Below, piece after piece: positions 1 to 5,040 of a stretch of 5,040 nt of DNA. Location of the stretch: NCBI GenBank assembly GCA_002424525.1, contig DIKJ01000245.1, positions 1 through 5,040 on the forward strand, in the 5' to 3' direction. The DNA comes from Bacteroidales bacterium UBA5621. GTDB taxonomy: Bacteria; Bacteroidota; Bacteroidia; Bacteroidales; VadinHA17. Below the pieces are notes generated by a model that had not been told where the DNA came from, did no database searches, and saw nothing but the letters and a program-made list of their open reading frames with translations. The translations under genes and the position numbers were made by a program. Positions within the stretch are counted from its first letter, which is position 1; each line of letters begins with the position of its first letter.

Positions 1-2
1 TT

Positions 3-329
3 GGAGCGTTACGGTTGGCTAAGGCAATGTGGTGGATGTTAGCGCGAATAGCAGGGTGGGACGGAGGTGTGACCGGGGTTGAAGATATTTCCACAGAATC
101 ATCAAATATCTGGACAGAAATCAAAGAAGGTGAACTTAAGGTTCATATTCCTGACGATTTATTTTCCGGTAAATCCGAGCTCTACGCTTTTGATGGAAGC
201 CTAAAGGCTTCAAAACATAATAACAGTGACCTCATATCCTTCGACACTTCCAATCTATCTTCAGGTTTGTACATCTTGGTGATCCGGCATTCAACCGGCT
301 CAAAATCAAAAAAAATAGTCTTACCTTGA
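3..329 (+). CDS. C-terminal end of a secreted protein with a type IX secretion sorting domain (5' partial)
   Basis: The reading frame is open to the left edge, so only about the last 108 residues are seen and the true start is outside the window; TTG at 15 and ATG at 27 are internal codons. The first part carries a Trp-rich stretch (AMWWMLARIAGWDGG) that looks like the last helix of an upstream domain. I cannot identify that domain with confidence; an SGNH-type esterase is one weak possibility. After a short linker come about 70 residues patterned like a Por/type IX sorting domain: a short beta segment ending in LYAFDG, then ISFDTSNLSSGLYILVI, then a basic stretch (SKSKKIVLP) at the very end. 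In Bacteroidota such domains direct export across the outer membrane, after which they are cleaved off. The SNLSSGLYILVI core and the terminal KKIVLP are what I rely on. The gene converges on the minus-strand operon with a 21-base gap, so it is probably functionally unrelated to it. Confidence 0.75.
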   Translation, partial: GALRLAKAMWWMLARIAGWDGGVTGVEDISTESSNIWTEIKEGELKVHIPDDLFSGKSELYAFDGSLKASKHNNSDLISFDTSNLSSGLYILVIRHSTGSKSKKIVLP

Positions 330-350
330 AAATAATATCAGGAATAATAA

Positions 351-1811
351 TTAAACCTTTTTAATCTTCTTTCCTGTCGGGCTTATTGTGAGATCATCTC
401 TAAACTCATATGTCTGTGGCACCTTAAACATTGCAAGGTGTTGAGAACAATGATTAATTAATCTATCCTTTGTTAGAGAATCAATGCTGTCTTTCCGGAC
501 AATTACTGTGGCCTTTAGCATCTCGCCTTCTATATCATCCTCAACGCCTTCGACCGTGCAATCAATGACTTCCGGTAGAGCTAGTATCACAACTTCTATC
601 TCTTTGGGGCTGATTCTTTTGCCACGAACCTTGATTATTTCCTTTGAACGGGCTGTGAGGTAGATATACCCATCCTCATCGACCGTTCCAAGGTCGCCGG
701 TGTAAAGCCATCCGTTGCGGATGGCATTTTTTGTGCCCTCTTCATCAGCAAAATAGCCCATCATAATGTTGTCCCCCCTGGCTATTACCTCGCCGGTCTC
801 CCCAGGCTTGATGTATTCTGCCTTTTCGTTTACAACTCGCAATTCCACCCCGGGGATGCCTTTTCCCATGGAGCCCTTCCTTCTGTCATAAACCTCCGGC
901 GGGAGCCAGGAGAGCCTCGCTGTGGCCTCGGTCTGGCCATACATGACTACAAACCTGATATCCGGATGTGCCTCCCGGAATTCGTCAATAAAAATCGGGG
1001 CAAGTTTGCCTCCTGCCTGGGTTACATATTTCAGATCAGGAAATTTCGTTTGCTTGAAGGAGTCTGATTTCCTCAATAGGATTTGGAAGTGACTCGGAAC
1101 TCCTGCAAACCCTGTACACCTGTAGTCTACCAAGCTCTTTAGCACACCTCCAAGGAATATGAACGCATTGTTAAAGACAATGGACCCACCAACCCTTAGA
1201 TGGGTATGCAGCAAGGAAAGTCCATAACAATAATAGAAGGGCAGAACAACCATCATTCGGTCGTCAGGTGTCAATTGGAGATACTCAACAATTGATGATG
1301 TATTGGCAATAAGGTTCTTGTGCGAAATCATCACCCCCTTGGGCTTTCCGGTCGAACCTGAAGTGAAGATGATTTCAGCACAAAGCTCCCTGTCAAAATC
1401 TGTTTCAGATCCTCTTTCCGCCGGTGCTTTATATTCCAATGCTTCGGAACCTGGGAGAATATTCAAGGTTGAGGTGCTGAGTTCCAGCCTCTTTTCCACA
1501 TCCGGCGTTAGAAATATCAACCTCGGTTGAGTTAAATCATGAATGTACCTGAAATTTTCCTTTTCTATACTAGGGTCCAGCGGGATACATGTATTCCCTG
1601 ACTTGATTATGGCAAGGTAAGCCTTCAGGAAAAAGAGGTTGTTGACTGACATCAGGAAAATATGCTGATCAGTTCCTGCTTTCTCCCTTATCCACTCAGC
1701 GAGACTGAGGCAGGAGCTGTAAAGGTCCTTGTAAGTGATCTCCTCACGTCCGACAAGGAATGGCTTATCTAAACCGGAAGTATGTTCAAAGAAATAATCA
1801 AATGCGTTCAT
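351..1811 (-). CDS. AMP-forming acyl/aminoacyl ligase (ANL superfamily), stand-alone
   Basis: A 486-residue adenylate-forming enzyme with the complete set of core motifs. The P-loop-like A3 motif FTSGSTGKPKGV is at residues 149-160, YGQTEAT (A5) at 291-297, and YTGDLG (A7, with the ribose-binding Asp373) at 370-375. The hinge region SKEIIKVRGKRISPKEIE is at about 389-406, and the C-terminal SPTGKKIKK carries the likely catalytic Lys481. The family activates a carboxylate with ATP to an acyl-AMP and then transfers it to a thiol, either CoA or a phosphopantetheine carrier. It has no fused carrier or condensation domain, and a free ACP is encoded in the same operon, so loading of that ACP is the natural guess. 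The substrate cannot be read from the motifs. ATG at 1811 gives an N-terminus normal for the family (FDYFFEHTSGL, then EITYKDLY) and sits 10 bases after the upstream stop. It is somewhat shorter than typical acyl-CoA synthetases but intact. The membership is certain, the partner inferred. Confidence 0.93.
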   Translation of the reverse strand: MNAFDYFFEHTSGLDKPFLVGREEITYKDLYSSCLSLAEWIREKAGTDQHIFLMSVNNLFFLKAYLAIIKSGNTCIPLDPSIEKENFRYIHDLTQPRLIFLTPDVEKRLELSTSTLNILPGSEALEYKAPAERGSETDFDRELCAEIIFTSGSTGKPKGVMISHKNLIANTSSIVEYLQLTPDDRMMVVLPFYYCYGLSLLHTHLRVGGSIVFNNAFIFLGGVLKSLVDYRCTGFAGVPSHFQILLRKSDSFKQTKFPDLKYVTQAGGKLAPIFIDEFREAHPDIRFVVMYGQTEATARLSWLPPEVYDRRKGSMGKGIPGVELRVVNEKAEYIKPGETGEVIARGDNIMMGYFADEEGTKNAIRNGWLYTGDLGTVDEDGYIYLTARSKEIIKVRGKRISPKEIEVVILALPEVIDCTVEGVEDDIEGEMLKATVIVRKDSIDSLTKDRLINHCSQHLAMFKVPQTYEFRDDLTISPTGKKIKKV

Positions 1812-1817
1812 TTCCTC
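1812..1817 (-). promoter_or_regulatory. Possible Shine-Dalgarno for the AMP-forming ligase, unusually close to the start
   Basis: On the minus strand the 10-base gap after the NadE-like stop codon reads AACTGAGGAA and runs straight into the ATG at 1811. GAGGAA is a good anti-SD match, but it is closer to the start codon than is optimal. Initiation may therefore rely partly on coupling to the gene before it. Bacteroidota often initiate without strong SD pairing, so its role is uncertain. Confidence 0.3.
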
Positions 1818-1821
1818 AGTT

Positions 1822-2814
1822 TTATCCGTGATAATAATCCCTCACTGGAGGCAGACGTAAGTATTCTGTTGTATTCCGTTTGCGTTCAAAATTGCGGAAT
1901 AGTGCTTCGACCCGCTCCGGAGTCTCTCCCATAACTGCTGCAACTTCCGACGGCGGGTAGCCATTCTCGAAGCCGTACCAAAACCTGTCCATCAGGTGGA
2001 ACGGCAGCTGGTAGAAGAACTCCTCTTGGGTCTGCTCGGCAGAGTAAGTGTCGGTGGTGGGTGTGCGTTTAATAATTTCCTTCGGGACCCCCAGGTATTC
2101 AGCAAGCTGGTATACCTGCGTCTTGTAAAGATTCCCGATGGGCATGACATCCCCGGCACCGTCGCCGTACTTGACGAAAAACCCCTGTTCCTGCTCATGC
2201 TTGTTGGGCGTGCCAATAACGGCATAGTGCAATGCCTCGGCATGGTAGTAGAGCATTGACATCCTTGTACGTTGCTTGAAGTTTGAGGCAGCGACTATCT
2301 GGAGATATTCATTAGCCGGAAGCATCTTATCCAAGGCATTGCCATCCCTGTCGATTACAGTCAGGTAGAAAACGGGAGGTAGATTAGTGAACAGGCCGCT
2401 CTGTCGCACTCCAATCTTCATCTTCCAGGTTTTGGGGTCATACTCCGGAAAAACTCGTTTAACTGCTTCGTCGCGCCTGTCGTAACAACCGAAACCTGTA
2501 AGAGCACCGGTTATTTCCTCCTTGATTGCCTTCACTCCGAATTTGTAGGCAAGTTCACGGGCAAGTATTTCACTGTCGGGACTGGAGTCCTTCTCGGGAA
2601 GCATTACCCCAAGTACTTTCTCGGGACCGAAGGCTTTGGCTGCAAGGGCGAAGCAGACAGAGGAATCGATCCCGCCGCTAATTCCGACTACCGCGCCGTA
2701 CCTCTTGAACCTGTGCAAAATATCCTGGCGCATTTGCTCCACTATGTTACTGATAACATGATCAATGTTATCAAGCAGGATAATATCTTTTGTAAATGGG
2801 TTCCTGTTACTCAT
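1822..2814 (-). CDS. NAD synthase-like ammonia-dependent amidating enzyme (NadE family, divergent)
   Basis: A 330-residue member of the NadE/NAD synthase branch of the ATP-pyrophosphatase (PP-loop) superfamily. The PP-loop SGGIDSS is at residues 46-52. Later come NFKQRTRM (178-185), GTPNKHEQEQGFFVKYGDG (201-219), DVMPIGNLYKTQVYQLAEYLGVP (222-244), SAEQTQEEF (258-266) and a C-terminal YLRLPP, all in the order expected for NadE. Family members adenylate a carboxylate (nicotinate of deamido-NAD in true NadE) and replace AMP with ammonia. There is no N-terminal nitrilase-type glutaminase domain, so ammonia must come from elsewhere. The stretch between PP-loop and NFKQRTRM is about 132 residues, roughly 40 longer than I recall for E. 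coli NadE; it includes a hairpin-like segment (PPVFYLTVIDRDGNALDKML). The usual TKYGD is VKYGD. Its ATG lies inside the end of the asnB-like gene (8-base overlap), suggesting coupling. It could be a true NAD synthase, but length, insertion and context favour a specialised paralogue; I therefore give no symbol. Confidence 0.85.
   Translation of the reverse strand: MSNRNPFTKDIILLDNIDHVISNIVEQMRQDILHRFKRYGAVVGISGGIDSSVCFALAAKAFGPEKVLGVMLPEKDSSPDSEILARELAYKFGVKAIKEEITGALTGFGCYDRRDEAVKRVFPEYDPKTWKMKIGVRQSGLFTNLPPVFYLTVIDRDGNALDKMLPANEYLQIVAASNFKQRTRMSMLYYHAEALHYAVIGTPNKHEQEQGFFVKYGDGAGDVMPIGNLYKTQVYQLAEYLGVPKEIIKRTPTTDTYSAEQTQEEFFYQLPFHLMDRFWYGFENGYPPSEVAAVMGETPERVEALFRNFERKRNTTEYLRLPPVRDYYHG
2659..2679 (-). 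other. PP-loop (ATP pyrophosphatase) codons of the NadE-like protein
   Basis: These codons give SGGIDSS (residues 46-52), the loop that binds the ATP phosphates in N-type ATP pyrophosphatases. The same seven residues occur in the neighbouring AsnB-type protein but are spelled with partly different codons, so this is shared family ancestry rather than a recent duplication. Confidence 0.85.
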
Positions 2815-4777
2815 GGTCTTGAATTACTTTCAGATTCTTTAAGGGTGCATTTTGAAACTCAGGATTATTATTTTCAATAAACTGGGTGTAAAGGAGGTGT
2901 GTGGAGATAACGGAGGTGATAACCATGTTGTCCATTTCGGAGGCCGTGCCTGTATTCTCGATTCTCCCAAGCAATGAAGCTACAGAATCGTAGTTGAAAA
3001 TACCGGCATGCCTGGTCTGCTTCTCAGAAAGCATCTCAGCAACATATTCAGGTTTTTTAATGCCCATGAAGACACTGCTTATTGGGGCACGGTAAGGCTG
3101 TTTGGGCCGCTTCACAATACTCTCCGGGATCTTTCCGTTCATTAGTTTTTTCAGCAGGTATTTTTCATTCAGTCCGTTCAGTTTGAATTTATCCGGCAAG
3201 GCTGAACAAAACTCAATCACCCGGTAATCGAGGAAGGGATATCTTCCTTCAATTGAGTTGGCCATCCCCATGCGGTCGCCCTGTGAGGAGAGGAGATAAC
3301 CCGACATGAAGACGGTCGTCTCCAGCCACTGTGCTTTTGCAAGGGGCGACCATCTTTCAAAGTCACCCGGCAGCCCTGCAGTCAGACTGTCGAGCGGGTC
3401 ATATCCATCGACTGATGCCTTGAGATTGTCCGAGAAATGTTTCTTAATATGATTTGAGTTGTTCCATCTCAGAAGATGAGAGTAGAGCGGGTTCCCGGTA
3501 TCCTCAAGTTTATATCCGAAAAACATTTTGAGGATATTCGGACTAGCGCTCTTAAGGTGGGGGATGTCGGGATAGATCTTCTTCAGAAGCATGGGCCTGA
3601 GCGATGATCCGGGTTGCGAAGCCCAGAAGCGCCTTATAATTGCCTCCCTGAAGATATCGTATCCGGCCAGTATCTCGTCAGAACCCTCTCCGGTGATAAC
3701 AACTTTAATGTTATTGTCCCTGACCAGTTTTGAAAGGATGAGCATTGGTGTTGGTGCCGTGCGTGTCAGAGGTGTCTCGGAATGCCACACAACCTTAGAA
3801 AAGAAATCTGCAATATCTTTTGAAGAACAGGTAATTGCCCTGTGGTTAGTGTCGAGGTATTTAACAGCCTCTTCCTGGTAACTGCTTTCGTCGAAGTCCT
3901 TATCCTCAAAGCCTATGGAAAAGGTATTCAGAATCCCGGGTTCAAGATCCTTAATATAAGCAACTGTGGTGCTGGAGTCGATGCCTCCGCTCAGGTATGC
4001 TGCAACTTCGACATCGGCCCTCAGGCGTATGCGCACTGCATTTGCAAAGAGCTCATCGAATTTTTCAAAGGCATCAGTGAGGGAAAGAGATGAGTCAGGT
4101 GTGCTGAAGCTTAACTCCCAGAATTTTTTAGTTGCGATACCTCTCCGGCTGAAGGTCATGAAATGCCCGGGCGAAAGCTCATAGATATCCCTGAAAGCAG
4201 TGCCGGGAGTTATGGCTGTCCAGAACGTGTATATCTGGGCCAGATTTTCAGCATTAAGTTCCCGGGTTATTTCGGGATTCTGAAATAGCCCCTTTATTTC
4301 GGAAGCAAAATAAAATACCCCATGAGCTAATGTGTAAAAGAGCGGCCGGATGCCAACGCGGTCACGTGCAATAAAAAGTTCCTCCTCCTTTTTATCCCAA
4401 ACCGCAAAAACGAACTGGCCGTTCAGCAGGGTCAGGCATTTTTCCTTATAGAGGGCATAAAGGTTAACAAGGACTTCGGTATCCGAATGTGTTTTAAGCT
4501 TAATTCCCTTCCTGTCAAGCTCTGCGCGGAGTTCGATGTAGTTAAAGATCTCGCCGTTAAAGACTATCCAGAACCTTCCTGAGACATCAGACAAGGGCTG
4601 CTGGCCTGTGAGCAGGTCGATAATACTTAGCCTTACATTTCCGATTGTTGCGGCCGGGGAATGATAGATGCCGCTTTCATCCGGTCCTCGATAACTGAAA
4701 GAGCGGAGCATCGCCTCCATTGAAGATACAGTGTTTGATTCACCGCGGTAATCAATTATCCCGGCTACTCCGCACAT
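2807..4777 (-). CDS. AsnB-type glutamine-hydrolysing amidotransferase (asparagine synthase family)
   Basis: A 656-residue two-domain enzyme. The N-terminal class II glutaminase begins MCGVAGI, so Cys2 becomes the N-terminal nucleophile after Met removal. It has YRGPDE (29-34), Arg49 in VRLSIID, NGEIFN (74-79) and SDTEVL (98-103), matching the glutamine-binding residues known from E. coli AsnB. The C-terminal synthetase domain has the PP-loop SGGIDSS (263-269), GEGSDEILAGY (363-373), RYPFLD (512-517) and RPKQPYRAP (557-565), whose Lys559 probably corresponds to the catalytic lysine of asparagine and beta-lactam synthetases. It makes ammonia from glutamine and channels it to an adenylated carboxylate. 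At 656 residues it is about 100 longer than E. coli AsnB (554) and resembles the long forms common in exopolysaccharide and peptide loci. It could still make asparagine, but the operon suggests another acceptor. ATG at 4777 is fixed by the required Cys2 and lies 2 bases after the ACP stop; the gene's end overlaps the NadE-like gene by 8 bases. Confidence 0.93.
   Translation of the reverse strand: MCGVAGIIDYRGESNTVSSMEAMLRSFSYRGPDESGIYHSPAATIGNVRLSIIDLLTGQQPLSDVSGRFWIVFNGEIFNYIELRAELDRKGIKLKTHSDTEVLVNLYALYKEKCLTLLNGQFVFAVWDKKEEELFIARDRVGIRPLFYTLAHGVFYFASEIKGLFQNPEITRELNAENLAQIYTFWTAITPGTAFRDIYELSPGHFMTFSRRGIATKKFWELSFSTPDSSLSLTDAFEKFDELFANAVRIRLRADVEVAAYLSGGIDSSTTVAYIKDLEPGILNTFSIGFEDKDFDESSYQEEAVKYLDTNHRAITCSSKDIADFFSKVVWHSETPLTRTAPTPMLILSKLVRDNNIKVVITGEGSDEILAGYDIFREAIIRRFWASQPGSSLRPMLLKKIYPDIPHLKSASPNILKMFFGYKLEDTGNPLYSHLLRWNNSNHIKKHFSDNLKASVDGYDPLDSLTAGLPGDFERWSPLAKAQWLETTVFMSGYLLSSQGDRMGMANSIEGRYPFLDYRVIEFCSALPDKFKLNGLNEKYLLKKLMNGKIPESIVKRPKQPYRAPISSVFMGIKKPEYVAEMLSEKQTRHAGIFNYDSVASLLGRIENTGTASEMDNMVITSVISTHLLYTQFIENNNPEFQNAPLKNLKVIQDHE
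3971..3991 (-). other. PP-loop codons of the AsnB-type synthetase domain
   Basis: These codons encode SGGIDSS (residues 263-269), preceded by AAYL as is usual in asparagine synthases. The loop holds the ATP pyrophosphate and marks the start of the synthetase domain. Its intact state argues for an active enzyme rather than a degenerate glutaminase. Confidence 0.85.
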
Positions 4778-4779
4778 GT

Positions 4780-5037
4780 TTATCCCTCTGTCTTTCTTAT
4801 AACAAAATCGGATATAGCATTTATCGATTCAAAGTTTTCCTCAACGAGGTCAGCGTCAATTGTCTTAATCCCAAACTCTTCCTCAAGATATGTTATGAGC
4901 ATAATAAATCCCATTGAATCGAAAAATCCCTCCTTGAAAATCAGCGATTCATCTTTGATCTTTCCTGCTTCTACGTGCGATGATTGAACGATATAATTCT
5001 TGATTTTCTCTTTTGATATTGCTAGTTCAATGGTCAT
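4780..5037 (-). CDS. Free-standing acyl carrier protein (phosphopantetheine-binding)
   Basis: An 85-residue single-domain carrier protein. The phosphopantetheine attachment motif is FFDSMGFIML, with Ser41 as the modified residue. It is followed by YLEEEFGIK and then ENFESINAISDFV, the standard helix II to helix IV pattern of carrier proteins. After conversion to the holo form by a phosphopantetheinyl transferase (not in the window) it would carry an acyl or aminoacyl group as a thioester in the cytoplasm. The DSMG form and ENFESI tail look more like carriers of polyketide, peptide or exopolysaccharide loci than like the fatty-acid AcpP (usually DSLD). The ATG at 5037 gives a normal family length, but only three bases precede it, with no in-frame stop, so a start further upstream cannot be excluded. 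The likely loader is the ligase at the far end of the operon. Confidence 0.88.
   Translation of the reverse strand: MTIELAISKEKIKNYIVQSSHVEAGKIKDESLIFKEGFFDSMGFIMLITYLEEEFGIKTIDADLVEENFESINAISDFVIRKTEG
4784..4789 (-). promoter_or_regulatory. Possible Shine-Dalgarno for the AsnB-type gene
   Basis: On the minus strand AGAGGG lies within the last codons of the ACP gene, six bases before the ATG at 4777. The spacing is good and the match to the anti-SD is fair. It supports the start that places Cys at position 2. The downstream NadE-like start shows no comparable signal. Confidence 0.4.
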
Positions 5038-5040
5038 AGT

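Larger units (their letters stand above)
351..5037 (-). other. Four-gene operon: ACP, AsnB-type amidotransferase, NadE-like protein, AMP-forming ligase
   Basis: Four genes lie head to tail on the minus strand with junctions of 2 bases, an 8-base overlap and 10 bases, which leaves no room for internal promoters or terminators between them. Co-transcription and translational coupling are therefore very likely. The first gene visible starts 3 bases from the right edge, so the promoter, and perhaps more genes of the pathway, lie beyond it. The gene content is a carrier protein, a carrier-loading ligase and two different amidating enzymes. This suggests a dedicated biosynthetic pathway working on carrier-bound or amidated intermediates. 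The final product cannot be read from the window. Confidence 0.8.

Noticed and set aside
324..342. Possible short hairpin (CCTTGA ... TCAGG) in the convergent gap, as a terminator
   Set aside because: The stem would be five pairs with a bulge and has no run of T after it on either strand that fits a factor-independent terminator. I see no supportable terminator in the 21-base gap.
1303..1530. Plus-strand open frame opposite the ligase gene
   Set aside because: It is antisense to the region encoding the conserved A3 motif of the ligase, and its translation has no recognisable features.
1996..2259. Open reading frame on the plus strand, and another on the minus strand at 1992-2243, inside the NadE-like gene
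   Set aside because: Both lie wholly within a gene with clear family motifs in its own frame, and their translations show no recognisable domain. They are chance frames.
2659..3991. Identical SGGIDSS motifs in two adjacent genes as evidence of a tandem duplication
   Set aside because: The rest of the two proteins belongs to different families and the codons differ. The motif is the conserved PP-loop of the shared superfamily.
3591..4184. Several plus-strand open frames opposite the AsnB-type gene
   Set aside because: They are antisense to a well-conserved coding sequence, overlap one another, and have no domain features or credible start signals.
4720..4917. Plus-strand open frame across the ACP and AsnB-type junction
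   Set aside because: It covers the antisense of the Cys2 start and of the ACP core; both real genes have strong motif support.
351..5037. Calling the cluster an exosortase (PEP-CTERM) exopolysaccharide locus
   Set aside because: The ACP, AsnB and ligase set is similar, but no exosortase, PEP-CTERM protein, glycosyltransferase or chain-length protein is in the window, and the NadE-like gene is extra. It stays a comparison only.

Overview
The window most likely comes from a member of the Bacteroidota. The evidence is a short plus-strand gene end (bases 3-329) that closes in what looks like a type IX secretion (Por) C-terminal sorting domain, a system largely confined to that phylum. Moderate GC content and mostly weak Shine-Dalgarno sequences are compatible with this. 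No marker gene allows a finer placement.

Layout. Bases 3-329 (+) hold the 3' end of a secreted-protein gene whose start lies outside the window. A 21-base convergent gap follows. The rest, 351-5037 (-), is a tightly packed run of four genes read right to left: a free-standing acyl carrier protein (ACP), a long AsnB-type glutamine-dependent amidotransferase, a short NAD-synthase-like (NadE-like) amidating enzyme with an internal insertion, and a stand-alone AMP-forming acyl/aminoacyl ligase. The gaps are 2 bases, an 8-base overlap, and 10 bases, so the four are almost certainly one transcript. Its promoter and probably its first genes lie to the right of the window. No RNA gene, mobile element, CRISPR array or intergenic stretch over 300 bases is present.

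How the genes may work together (inference). The ligase would adenylate a carboxylic or amino acid and load it on the phosphopantetheine arm of the ACP (Ser41). The AsnB homologue would use glutamine to amidate a carboxylate. The NadE-like protein is a second ATP-pyrophosphatase-type amidating enzyme with no glutaminase domain of its own, so it needs free ammonia or a partner. This combination points to a specialised biosynthetic pathway, such as a surface-glycan modification, an exopolysaccharide locus or a small amide or peptide product, rather than to housekeeping asparagine, NAD or fatty-acid synthesis. The ACP, AsnB and ligase trio resembles sets found in exosortase-linked exopolysaccharide loci, but no exosortase or glycosyltransferase is visible here. 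The NadE-like protein is the most unusual part.
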